From: DATFJT01 sp965230755
GTDB lineage: Bacteria > Bacteroidota > Bacteroidia > Chitinophagales > Saprospiraceae
Direction of reading: 5' to 3'
Assembly (NCBI GenBank): GCA_965230755.1
Contig: CBDDLT010000015.1
Coordinates: forward strand, 124,001 to 188,000
Length of the DNA stretch: 64,000 bases
Below are positions 44,283-54,065 of the stretch, piece after piece. Under the pieces are notes generated by a model. It had not been told where the DNA came from, made no database searches, and worked only from the letters and a program-made list of their open reading frames with translations. Numbering within the stretch: position 1 is the stretch's first letter; every line of letters begins with the position of its first letter. A program made the position numbers and the translations under genes.

Positions 44283-46475
44283 TTAATTATTATCGAAAAT
44301 GATGGATGGAGAAAGTGCTGATTCTATTCCTCCTTTGTACATTACCGTTATCTTAAATTCTGAAGCCGTAATCCTATCATCAGAAGCTGGAATAGACATT
44401 TCAACTATTGGTATCCCCAATGGATTATTCGTTTTAAAATGACACTCATCTTTTGAAATAGCCGCAAACGCCATCATATGGCTTCCATATACGCCTGTAG
44501 GATCACTCAGTTGCATTCTTTCTATTAAATCGTTTACTTTCCTATAAACAACAAAGCCTTCTATTCTTTCTGGATCTTCATCCATACTAAATAAAACCTT
44601 AAAGTCTCTGTGCGGAATATAGAATTCGTAGTTATTATATTTATGCTGTAGATTTCCAATAATAGAATCGCCTTCAGTAAATGTTTTGAATCCCTTTACT
44701 TCTTCACTTTCTCCTCTATTGAAGGCCTCGTCTACTGCTACCAATTGATAGTAATAAATAGGTCCTTGTTCCATGGTTGTATCGACCACTTGTATTTCGG
44801 TAGAGTCCAATTGAAAAATAGTATCTACGACCGTCCACTCTATTTCATCTCTTGCCCTTCTTTCCAACAATAAAAACTCCACATCATCCGAAACACCACT
44901 ATTACCAATAAATACCAAGGAATCTCCCGTTGTCCTTTCCAATTTAAAGAAAGGGCTTCCAGGATTGGCTTTATCCGGATAATCTGTTGCTAATTCCAAA
45001 GCATCACTTCTATTACTATTGTCATCTACCGCCACAATCTTAAGATAAAGATTGCTCCGCTCTACATTCATTTCTTGATCATAGATTAAGAAAGTATCAA
45101 TCACTACTGTATCTACTACAGAGAACCATGGTCCTTCTGCTTTATAACTTGTCAAGATTCTATATCCCTTTAAATCATCAGCATCAACAGAAGTCCAGCG
45201 CAGAATTCCCTGTTCTTTTTGTTTATCAAATTCTACCCAAAAACTATCCACCGCAGGAGGTGGAATAGAATCGTGAGAATATCCGGATTTGACAAAGCTC
45301 TCCTGCTCATAACCGTATAAATCCGTAGCTACTAACTTATATTTATACACATTAAAGTCAGGAACGGTATCCGAAAAAGTAATCTGAGTAGGCGCCATCA
45401 GACTATCAGAAATACGTACAAATTCATCTTCTCCTATTGTTCTTCGAAATAATTGAAAACCTAGTATAGAATCGGACTTGCTCTCATCGATACTCCACTC
45501 CAATTCAATCACATTCATAGAACTCTCATAGGTCGTGTCGATTCTAGGATAAAGTTGAATTGGTGGCGGTAAAACAACGACCTCCAACTCTTCGCTATAA
45601 GGACCAAAATCACCAAATCGATCTTTTCCTCTGACCTTATAGTAATAGGGCGTAAAATATTCTTCTGCCTCATCATAATACATATTTTTAGCTCTGGCCA
45701 GATGTTCATAACTAGGAGTGGGTATTGGCTGCTCATTGAGTTTTTGATAAATACCTGCTACATCTTTTTTAAAGACATCATAAGCAATGTATTCCTCGTT
45801 CTGCTCTTTGTCCCAATAAAGTGAAATTTTCTTCCCGTCATTAGTGAATTCAAAACCAGTAACATCCACATTATTGTCAAAGAAACTAGTAAACTGATGA
45901 TTCATTGAATAAACAGTATCAGCAGCTTGCCCTTTAGGTATCAAAGAATACACATAATTATGGTTAGGCTGTAAATTAATGTCCGTATAAGCCCATCCTG
46001 CATCAAGGGCAGCGGAATAATCATAGTCGGTTACAAATCCACTCATCATTTCCCTAATTTCTTGTTCTCTGTCTTGTTCTTCTTTAATTAACAGAGGATG
46101 AAGACTATCTGTAGAATATTGAGTTTCATCCATGTAAAGTGCTTTTCCTAGAGCCTGTAACATGGAATCTGAATGATTTTCAAAATAGCTCTCCGGTTTG
46201 GTATAAATCGTTGCAATTTGAACTGTGCTCTGAATGTACTGAACGGAATCAAAGTCCTGAGCAAAATCTATTTCAGATCGGTAAAGATCAAATCCATTTT
46301 CTACCCCATTCAGCATAGCCTCCATATTCGTTGGCATCCAACGCAGTTTTATTCCTTGCGAGGTATACTTAGAATACATAATATAGCTAACAGAATCCGG
46401 CTTTTCTTGAGCCTGAACCAAGCCGCAAAAGATAAATAGCATGCAAGCCAAACTGATTAATAATTTTCCTTTCAT
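44283..46475 (-). CDS. Exported multi-domain fibronectin-III-like protein
   Basis: 730 aa. Signal peptide MKGKLLISLACMLFIFCGLVQAQ. About five FN3-like beta-sandwich units can be seen by recurring patterns such as ISLYWDKEQNEEYIAYDVFK, IELEWSIDESKSDSILGFQL, GILRWTSVDADDLKGYRILT and VEFLLLERRARDEIEW, each followed by YxYxLVAVDxxG (YKYKLVATDLYGYEQ, YYQLVAVDEAFNRGE). No sorting domain or membrane anchor at the C-terminus. Inference: an adhesive or scaffolding partner of the giant protein upstream (17 bp) and the toxin-like protein downstream (11 bp). Confidence 0.78.
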   Translation of the reverse strand: MKGKLLISLACMLFIFCGLVQAQEKPDSVSYIMYSKYTSQGIKLRWMPTNMEAMLNGVENGFDLYRSEIDFAQDFDSVQYIQSTVQIATIYTKPESYFENHSDSMLQALGKALYMDETQYSTDSLHPLLIKEEQDREQEIREMMSGFVTDYDYSAALDAGWAYTDINLQPNHNYVYSLIPKGQAADTVYSMNHQFTSFFDNNVDVTGFEFTNDGKKISLYWDKEQNEEYIAYDVFKKDVAGIYQKLNEQPIPTPSYEHLARAKNMYYDEAEEYFTPYYYKVRGKDRFGDFGPYSEELEVVVLPPPIQLYPRIDTTYESSMNVIELEWSIDESKSDSILGFQLFRRTIGEDEFVRISDSLMAPTQITFSDTVPDFNVYKYKLVATDLYGYEQESFVKSGYSHDSIPPPAVDSFWVEFDKQKEQGILRWTSVDADDLKGYRILTSYKAEGPWFSVVDTVVIDTFLIYDQEMNVERSNLYLKIVAVDDNSNRSDALELATDYPDKANPGSPFFKLERTTGDSLVFIGNSGVSDDVEFLLLERRARDEIEWTVVDTIFQLDSTEIQVVDTTMEQGPIYYYQLVAVDEAFNRGESEEVKGFKTFTEGDSIIGNLQHKYNNYEFYIPHRDFKVLFSMDEDPERIEGFVVYRKVNDLIERMQLSDPTGVYGSHMMAFAAISKDECHFKTNNPLGIPIVEMSIPASDDRITASEFKITVMYKGGIESALSPSIIFDNN

Positions 46476-46492
46476 GATGTATATTTAGATTT

Positions 46493-47296
46493 TTATTCAA
46501 TGACTAATTCTATATTTGTTCCAGTGCTTAATTTTGTAACTCCCGGGTCATAGCTCGCTCGTACACTTAATGGACAACCGCTGATGTTGTAGGTCGGTCT
46601 AACCGCACATTCACTTAGAAACCTTTCTGCACCAAAATAACCTGCCCTATCATCTATATATTTGGAATGGTTTCTGCCCGGATTACGCAATAGAGGCCCT
46701 CCTCCCAAGCCAAGAGCTTGGTCTTGTAAGACTTGATAAGGAATATTACCGCCGCTTTGACTGTTGTATCGGAAATAGTACTCACAGTCAAAAATCTCGC
46801 AAAGAGCATCTCTGTCTTTTACCATTGAACTTATTAAGGTTAGCACTATTTTCTGCCCAGTCAAATCCACTTCACTCCATCGGCTTGTAACCGCATTCGG
46901 CAGTTTATCATATTTGTACTCAAATCCGGCCCTATTTCCATTCCCTGTGGCAATTATTTGAGCAAAGTCCAATGGATGATTATTCTCAACCTTTTTTAAA
47001 GGTTCAGGATTTTGCCGAACAATATAATCCGTAGCATCATCTTCCAATGGATTTCTTTTGACATCAAACAAGTCACTCCAACCATGAAACTGAAGACCAT
47101 TCTCCAAAGCAGTATAATCTGCACATTCTGGTATATTGGCATCAGGAGTAGGTGCTCCAAAATATACCCAACGCTTTAAAATTTCATACCTACCAAACCC
47201 TTCTTCTAACTCAAACTCAATCATCCCATTATTTGATTCAAGAGCTGTTGCATCGTCTAGTTGATCTAGAATTAATGATTGAATTTTTTTCATCAA
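46493..47296 (-). pseudogene. Last open segment of the giant gene (C-terminal ~267 codons)
   Basis: Open from TTG 47296/ATG 47293 to the stop at 46493. Sequence is protein-like (KRWVYFGAPTPDANIPECAD, DCEYYFRYNSQSGGNIPYQV) and ends GVTKLSTGTNIELVIE, with no T9SS sorting domain. Taken alone it has no signal peptide and would be an odd cytoplasmic protein. Reading through the A7 run (NTFDEK|IQSLILDQ) joins it to the upstream segment. The next gene begins 17 bp later. Confidence 0.6.
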
Positions 47297-48130
47297 AAGT
47301 ATTATAATGACTTACTCGAAAACACCCAGAAAATAACAAGTGCTTTTCCTCATTCACTTCATAATCTAAAATTCCATTGATAATTCTTACCTCCTGTCAA
47401 AATGGTAGGATCAAAATCAACAATATTGATCATATTCTCACTATAGTCAAAAGAAACGTCTACCCGATAGTGTTCACCATCACCTGTTATCGTCATGGTT
47501 GTATGCCCCTCAGGGTTTTCCAAAGAACTTCCAAACAAGTCACTTCTCCACCTTCTCAATTTAATATGGAAAAGGATTGTTATATTCTTGTTTATAAAAA
47601 TTAGCCATTCCTGGAATTGGGAAAACGGAGGAAATATTTGATGTGGCTAATCTATTGGGTAAACTTTTAGTAAAGAATGAAACTGTTTCTGTTTTGGTTT
47701 CTTCAGTACCGTCCGGATAAGTCACCTTGAAATCGGCACTAAAAACAATTTCTTGATCCTCTGGCATAAATCCTGGATAATCTAATTCAACTACTTTGCC
47801 ATGTTCCTCAAGTCCACCTGCAGCCTCAATCTTTAAACCGTTGGCCGTAGTATACTTCCAAGTGTCATCACCACTTTTTAATTCCGCCTTGTCCTCCACT
47901 AATTCTACAATATACGTCTCTCCCATTGATGTATACATTTTGTTTCCTTTTGTATTTCAAATAAAGAGTAGGATATATGCCCGGATAGACATCAATTTGC
48001 TTATCAAAAGGATTGGAAAACTCTATAAATTTTAGAAACTCAACTGTTGCCGGATCGCCTCCAACCACCTGACATTCTTCCCCCAAGTTCCAACTCTACA
48101 GTGATTGTTTTGTCATCACCTATAATGGGT

Positions 48131-48748
48131 TTATACCCGGCAGTAAATATACCACGCGCATAAAAACGGATTTGGCAATTTAGCTTGTAGCGCTAAACCA
48201 GCAAATACCTCAAGAACAGTAATTCCCAGAGCTTTAGCTCTTCCTCTTACTAAAGCATAAACTTGCCCTGCTGCATACCATCCATCCACTCCAATTTGAC
48301 CCTGTTTACTATCCGTCCTTAATCCAACACCTCCTCCAGTCAATCCGCTACTATTGAAGCAGAATAATCCATCAGTTTGAACTAAAGCTACATCAAATCC
48401 TGCTCCTGCTTCTGCTTCTAAACAAGCTAGACCGCACTTACCCCATGTTCTAGTTATTTTAGCCTTAGCTCCAAATAGGACTCCCGCACCAGTAGCATAT
48501 TGGCTTTCAGCATCAAGCAATGATGTACCCTGTTCAGCTGCATAAAACTCAGGAGGTAGAGGAGGAATTACCCCTAAACCATATGTCCCCATATGAAAAT
48601 ATGCAGAACCGGAAATGGTTGTTGAAACCCCAGGTTTATCGGGCATATCGATCTCTAATCCATTGGCAGCACCTATATTATCAAAAATCGGGTTCCGGTT
48701 CACCAAACTTAAAATAGTAACCACCCGAATTCCTAAAACCAAAGCCAA
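48131..48748 (-). pseudogene. Middle open segment of the giant gene (Gly-rich region)
   Basis: Open for 205 codons. Gly/Ala-rich beta-type sequence (SGSAYFHMGTYGLGV, ATGAGVLFGAKAKITRTWGK, GLTGGGVGLRTDSKQG), like the preceding repeats of the giant protein (for example NFSLGLSLGLISGRSS). The first ~22 codons of the open frame are out of register, and true homology begins at DNIGAANG. Other open pieces of the same gene are 47868-48086, 47561-47938 and 47359-47559. Confidence 0.55.
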
Positions 48749-48994
48749 AAGGAATAGTACCTAAAATTTCCAATTTGGTTACCTGCATGGCAACTCCTAA
48801 ATCACCGCTTGCTTTCTACTCCCTCAGAATTAATGTCAATATTAATTCTTCCACTAAATTTCCTTGCATACTCTGTTACTTCATTAGGATCATCACTTTT
48901 TATTGGATCAGAAAACGCTCTAATAGCCCCTCCTATACTAACACTTTGTACATCACCTTCCCCATCTATTGACATACCAAATGAACCATAAAAA

Positions 48995-51900
48995 TTAAAT
49001 AGTGATTTTTTTTAAACTAGAAGCTAAACCAATTGAGCCATTAAAACTTGTTGCACCGTCATTTACCGTAAAGCTGTATCCAGATAATGTATTTGCCAAT
49101 GAATATCCTGGCTGATTTAATCCTGTTTGGTTATTATTGTTAGGGAATGGAGCTCTCAATAGATTTTTGGCATACATAACATTAAGTTCTGTTAAGTTGA
49201 TTCCTTCCTTGTAAGGAATGTTTCCACGATAATCTTTATCAATTCCCAGATCGAAAAGATAGTAATCTACTCCAGTAGATGACCTGCCACTTATTAGGCC
49301 TAAGCTAAGACCTAAACTAAAGTTAGAATTTTCGGCTAATTGTATTCCTCCAACGCTTACTAATCCAGCCAAGCCCTCTCCCTCAAATCCTTCATCTCCT
49401 TCCTCAAACCAATTCAATTCGCCTCTAATGCCTTCGAATTTTGAAAAGTTACCTCTAACTTGCACGTTATCAATAGAAAACTTTTTAAATTCCCAACGAT
49501 GCCTACTGCTCCTATCTAAAGAACCAGTAACTGCTATACCAGTTGTTGTTCTCAATGAAGCGACATCACTTTTTAATATATTCAGCCCCAGATCAAATCC
49601 CAATTTTTGGTCTCCATTGTCATCTTCACCAAACATTATCTCGTTCAATGTCAACCTGAATCCCGCTATGTCAACTGCTACTTCTGGATCTCCGAAATCC
49701 CCAGAAATTCCAATATACGGAGGTACGTGGTTACTTAAGTGTAATGTTGGAAGAGTAATACCCGAGATACTCACATCAGTCGGTGATCCGTCTTCTCCTT
49801 TATTCTTTGATATTGACAACTTTCCTGCAATAGTTGCATCGGCAAGAAAGGCTCCATTCTTATACGAAAGTGTTGCTCCTGTAGGAGATGTAAGCAAAAC
49901 ATTGCCAGCCAATATAGGAACTTTTAAGGCTGGATTTTGAGGAAGTCTTGCGCTAAAAACAAAGTGTTTGTTAAAACCTATTCCAGCATCATATTGAAAA
50001 TGGTTTTCTGACTTATCTTCAAATAAGGGTAAATCCAGTTTTCCTGTTATCCCCACCCCACTCTGATTCATTTGATGAGATAAGATGTCTAAATAAAAAG
50101 ACTCTATAGAAAGACCCCAACCATCAATATCAGACTCATCCATTTCTAATATTGGGTCGTTATATTCTACTCTTCCAGAAAAACCTGCCCCGTCAATAAC
50201 AATATCTTGACCGGATATTTCCGTTAAGTCACCGGTTGCCCTCATTTCTTTTTCAACAACCACACTGATGTCTTTAATAAAAATGCCTTGCCAGTCTGGG
50301 CCATAATTTTTACCAGAATTTCCAGGAGGGCTAAAACTTCCATGTGTCTCCGTCTCACTATGATCGAGAACCAAATGATCCAATGAAAAACGTACATTCT
50401 CGAGGTCTTTTATAGCAAAATTACCCATGTCTATTTCAGCAATAAACTCGTTCCAACCTTTAATCGGACCTGCTTTGAAATTAGTAGTAAATACGTCATT
50501 TCCAGTAGGCTCATAATCCTCATTCAACTCAATAAAATATGATTCACATAGTTGAGCATTTCCGTTAATAACAATCTCGTCAAAACCGTCACAGTTAAAA
50601 GTGATAAAAGTTCCTTCAACATGACCATCATTTTTAGATAATAAATTAATCCTTGTCGTGTTGTTAAACTGAATCGCCGTATTCTGGGCCAACTCCAACT
50701 TAATCATATCACCCTGTGCTAATGGAGAACTGAGATCAAATCCTGATGGTAGAATGGGAATATTATTTGCTTCGAAAAAAATCGTCTGCCCCATCTTATT
50801 TTCAGTAATAGAAGCTATTGCACTTACTTTCGCAGTTGTTGGTGTTATCTCAACATCATCAATAAAAACATATCTAAAAACTCCGTTTCTCGGCTCATCT
50901 TCTATTTGGAAAGGCTGATAAACAAGGTTATAATTATTTCCATTTATCACTGCATCCTCCTGTCCATAGGCTTGTTGTAGAGCAAAGTATTGGGTCAAAT
51001 AATTACGGTCTACTCCATAAATGTCTTTATGTCCGTTGAGATATTCCATCAATATATCTTCAGGATGTAAGGCGAATACTTCGCCATTCAAAGATGCTGT
51101 ATTGGCATATGTTGTATTGAAACTAGGATAATGAATGAATACTACATCCTCATTCATTTGTTGATCTACCCACTTATTAATAAAGTCCAGTTTCCATTGT
51201 TCAAATTCTTCATCATCGGAATACCGATCCACTTGTTCCTGAGTGAATTGTTTTATGGCTATTTCCATAGCATCCTTTAAATCCTGTTCTTGTTCGGGAC
51301 TCATATTTTCAAGGAAGTCTAAGCGATCTTTCAATTTTGAAAGTTCAAGATCGCACTCGTACAGTTCAACATGATAATTCTGTAAATCTATCAACGATTG
51401 TTTTCTTGTACTTGATTGAGATGCAAAACGTTCGGGAGGAGAATGGAAGTTTTCGTTCATTCCTTCTATAAAATACTCTTCTTGCTCTCCCTTGATCTGT
51501 ACAGCGTCATGTTGCTGAATAATAGGATTCATAAGAACTCTTATTTGCTCACAAGAATTTCTTCGAAAATCAATCTCATCTTCAAGATCCGTGGTAATTT
51601 CATCCTTACTATCTTCCACTTCCTGATCAAAATCATCAATATCATTGAAGAAAGTGACCCCTTCTTCAGTTTCACAGGCTTCAGGATCTATCCAATAATA
51701 TGGACAACCATGACAGTCTTCCTCACATTTCACACCATTTCGATCAAATCCCATTTGATCACACCCACATTCATCATACTTTCCACCACTTCTATGATTG
51801 CCGTCTTTATCAAAACCGTTAGGATCATAATCTTCATCATATGGATCTCCTTCTTCCCATCCAGGATAAGGAGGTTTTCTAAAGTTTCCATTTTCATCAA

Positions 51901-53947
51901 ACCCCCACTGATCATATCCATCAGAATCATACTGCCTATCTCTAGGATCATCATCTCCACCATTTTCCTGTTCATTTGACGGGGTACATGAAAAAACTGG
52001 AAAATTCTGCAGATTTTCTAAAAGCCGATTAGGCATTTCCTTCCCATTTACAACTCCTCCGAAGGCGTGATATTCTCCATTCAATTCAGCAACTTCCAGA
52101 CCAGTGAAATTTACCATCAATTTACTTTCCTCGTGCAGGAATGGCACTGACATATACGCTGAACCCGAATAAAGCAAAGAACTTCCACCTGAAGCGATGG
52201 TTGCCACCTTCATAGGGAAATCATTTATCCAAACAACTTGACCAACAGCTATTGCTACCCTGATATTATTAGCCAGGTCTGTTGGTGTGTAAGTCTGCCC
52301 ACAAACAAGACTGGGAAGATCAGCCGCCAAAGTCTCAATGGTCAACTCTTCCTGATCATGATCATCTTCATCATTATTCGATCCATCTATAATATCATTG
52401 CCGCCAAAAATATCATCATTGAGTATATCATCTGGCTGAGAGTCGGTATCATCAGTCAGTTCCATTCCAGGTGCGTTGGCAAAGTCCTTGAAAGACTTAA
52501 TTTCTGCAATGGCCTCAGTAACAACATTTCCTGTATTATCGTCCGGATAAGTGACTACATCAAAGCTAAAACTGGCTTGAGCTCCCGGAGCAATATTTTG
52601 TTCAAGGGTGTAGAAGAACTTCTGACCAAAAGCTTGTTCAAATTCAGGTCCTCCCTCCATGATGCAGAGTTCAGGGATTTGTATGGCTATCTCAGGATGA
52701 TCTACTGCGACAGTTCCCTGGTTGTATACATTAACCGTATAGGTCACCGTATTACCCGCCACTACTTCTATAGTAGGAGAAGTAATGGTCAAGGCTAGAT
52801 CATAATAATCCTGAGTAAAATTAGCGAAGTATTTATCGTGATCATCTTCGTCTTCTCCATTTTTTCCATTTTGATCGATGATGTTGTCTCCGAGGTAAAC
52901 ATCATTGGTGGCATCATCATCGGGATAAGAATCCAGATCATCCAGGCCATTCATATCTGATATTTCAGCGATTATTTCAAACTGACCGAGTTGTGTGCTG
53001 TTAAAATTAAAAGGGATAGAAAGGGTTTCATTGGGCAGAATGTTAACTGCGGTGACATATTCTCCCGGACCAGCAGGTAACCATACCGGATTGATACCAG
53101 CGCTTACCTGAGTCGGCAAGAAGATAGTGACAAAAACGGGATCAACAAACTCGTTGGACTGATTGTATACATTGACTTCTAATTCATGATCGACACTCAT
53201 GGATAATCCAGAGTTATTTCCTGTTACTGTTAAGGCCAAATCTATCTCTGTTCCATCGCAATTGCCTGTATTTACAGCTAAAGATGATTGGCAGTAACTT
53301 CCATCATTGACGTTGACAAAAGAAAAATCAAAGCTATAAATAGAATAAGGCGATATAGGGTTTAAAACCGTAATGATGTCATTAGCGGGATTGAAAGTGA
53401 AATTTAACGAAGTCTGTGTCTGTTGATCCAATACTCCACTTATTTGAATATTGGTTAAACCGTCGTAAACAACAAGGAAATTTTGACAAGATCCATCTTG
53501 AATAGGGATAATTCTAAAAGCTGTAGGCATATAGGCCTGTATACAATTATCACAAGTATTGTACGGATTGGTCGGTATCGTCAAGTCCTGCCAAGGACAG
53601 GGCTCAGCCGGTGCAAAGACAAAAGGTCTTATCTGCAAAGTCATATTCTGCAAATAATAAATAGAATATGCATTGCCATAAGTTTGAATGACATCTTGCT
53701 CCTGTCCGCCAACCAAAACCCTGATCTCAACAGACATCGGATTGCCAGATTCGCTCCAGGAAATTTTAAGTTCGTCACAGTCTAAAAAGTCAACTGAAGC
53801 AGTTAAACTACAATCTGGAGTAAGTACTCCTTCCGTATCTCCAACAGGAGAAATTGGATTTTTTGGATTGTTGTTAGCGAAGGAAAATAAAACAGAAAAT
53901 ACTAAAGTAATGCTTGCGCAAAGCAGTCTCATTGGGCTCATAATCAT
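48995..53947 (-). CDS. Giant exported repeat protein, intact N-terminal two-thirds
   Basis: About 1650 codons. The frame is open from 54016, but ATGs at 53947, 53941 and 53932 give the proper signal peptide (MRLLCASITLVFSVLFSFAN). Order: a Cys-containing N-terminal region; two DUF11/CARDB-like beta units (LALTVTGNNSGLSMSVDHEL; LALTITSPTIEVVAGNTVTY), each with an Asp-rich tail (SQPDDILNDDIFGGNDIIDG); an Asp-rich YDxxGFDxxGN repeat at 51690-51960; a helical segment; then long beta-rich repeats. Likely a surface or extracellular scaffold that binds calcium. After 48995 the frame is lost at an A8 run; see the C-terminal entry. First gene of the four-gene operon. Confidence 0.75.
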   Translation of the reverse strand: MIMSPMRLLCASITLVFSVLFSFANNNPKNPISPVGDTEGVLTPDCSLTASVDFLDCDELKISWSESGNPMSVEIRVLVGGQEQDVIQTYGNAYSIYYLQNMTLQIRPFVFAPAEPCPWQDLTIPTNPYNTCDNCIQAYMPTAFRIIPIQDGSCQNFLVVYDGLTNIQISGVLDQQTQTSLNFTFNPANDIITVLNPISPYSIYSFDFSFVNVNDGSYCQSSLAVNTGNCDGTEIDLALTVTGNNSGLSMSVDHELEVNVYNQSNEFVDPVFVTIFLPTQVSAGINPVWLPAGPGEYVTAVNILPNETLSIPFNFNSTQLGQFEIIAEISDMNGLDDLDSYPDDDATNDVYLGDNIIDQNGKNGEDEDDHDKYFANFTQDYYDLALTITSPTIEVVAGNTVTYTVNVYNQGTVAVDHPEIAIQIPELCIMEGGPEFEQAFGQKFFYTLEQNIAPGAQASFSFDVVTYPDDNTGNVVTEAIAEIKSFKDFANAPGMELTDDTDSQPDDILNDDIFGGNDIIDGSNNDEDDHDQEELTIETLAADLPSLVCGQTYTPTDLANNIRVAIAVGQVVWINDFPMKVATIASGGSSLLYSGSAYMSVPFLHEESKLMVNFTGLEVAELNGEYHAFGGVVNGKEMPNRLLENLQNFPVFSCTPSNEQENGGDDDPRDRQYDSDGYDQWGFDENGNFRKPPYPGWEEGDPYDEDYDPNGFDKDGNHRSGGKYDECGCDQMGFDRNGVKCEEDCHGCPYYWIDPEACETEEGVTFFNDIDDFDQEVEDSKDEITTDLEDEIDFRRNSCEQIRVLMNPIIQQHDAVQIKGEQEEYFIEGMNENFHSPPERFASQSSTRKQSLIDLQNYHVELYECDLELSKLKDRLDFLENMSPEQEQDLKDAMEIAIKQFTQEQVDRYSDDEEFEQWKLDFINKWVDQQMNEDVVFIHYPSFNTTYANTASLNGEVFALHPEDILMEYLNGHKDIYGVDRNYLTQYFALQQAYGQEDAVINGNNYNLVYQPFQIEDEPRNGVFRYVFIDDVEITPTTAKVSAIASITENKMGQTIFFEANNIPILPSGFDLSSPLAQGDMIKLELAQNTAIQFNNTTRINLLSKNDGHVEGTFITFNCDGFDEIVINGNAQLCESYFIELNEDYEPTGNDVFTTNFKAGPIKGWNEFIAEIDMGNFAIKDLENVRFSLDHLVLDHSETETHGSFSPPGNSGKNYGPDWQGIFIKDISVVVEKEMRATGDLTEISGQDIVIDGAGFSGRVEYNDPILEMDESDIDGWGLSIESFYLDILSHQMNQSGVGITGKLDLPLFEDKSENHFQYDAGIGFNKHFVFSARLPQNPALKVPILAGNVLLTSPTGATLSYKNGAFLADATIAGKLSISKNKGEDGSPTDVSISGITLPTLHLSNHVPPYIGISGDFGDPEVAVDIAGFRLTLNEIMFGEDDNGDQKLGFDLGLNILKSDVASLRTTTGIAVTGSLDRSSRHRWEFKKFSIDNVQVRGNFSKFEGIRGELNWFEEGDEGFEGEGLAGLVSVGGIQLAENSNFSLGLSLGLISGRSSTGVDYYLFDLGIDKDYRGNIPYKEGINLTELNVMYAKNLLRAPFPNNNNQTGLNQPGYSLANTLSGYSFTVNDGATSFNGSIGLASSLKKITI

Positions 53948-54065
53948 GAGTGTTAGGTTAAAAAAATCTAGGATAAAACTAGAAATTAAATTTTGAAAAA
54001 AAACAAACTTTTGCAAAAAAAATTTAGATATTTACGCCATTGTATAAATTTTAAAACTCATCACG

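Larger units (their letters stand above)
46493..48994 (-). pseudogene. Frameshifted C-terminal third of the giant exported protein
   Basis: Downstream of the apparent stop at 48995, protein-like sequence continues for 2.5 kb in all three minus frames by turns. Each junction is mended by removing one base from a homopolymer: T-runs (plus strand) at 49006-49013, 48813-48815, 47948-47951 and 47284-47290; A-runs at 48683-48687, 48162-48166, 47570-47573 and 47368-47371; and a C-run at 48080-48084. Restored joins read sensibly, e.g. SSLKKSLFNFYGSFG, EPEPDFDNIGAANG, KLPNPFYARGIFTAG, LKYKGNKMYTSMG, NPFHIKLRRW and QWNLDYEVNEE. The final frame ends at 46493. Total length 7524 nt minus 9 is a multiple of three. 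Possibly an assembly artefact rather than a true pseudogene. Confidence 0.85.

Noticed and set aside
47284..49013. Programmed +1 frameshifting at a shared slippery motif
   Set aside because: The nine sites share only being homopolymers (A, T or G, length 3 to 8). No common heptamer, stop-codon context or downstream structure recurs, so over-calling is the simpler reading.
51416..51979. 187-codon Ile/Ser-rich open frame on the plus strand inside the giant gene
   Set aside because: It is the mirror of the Asp/Glu-rich part of the giant protein and has no start context or family.
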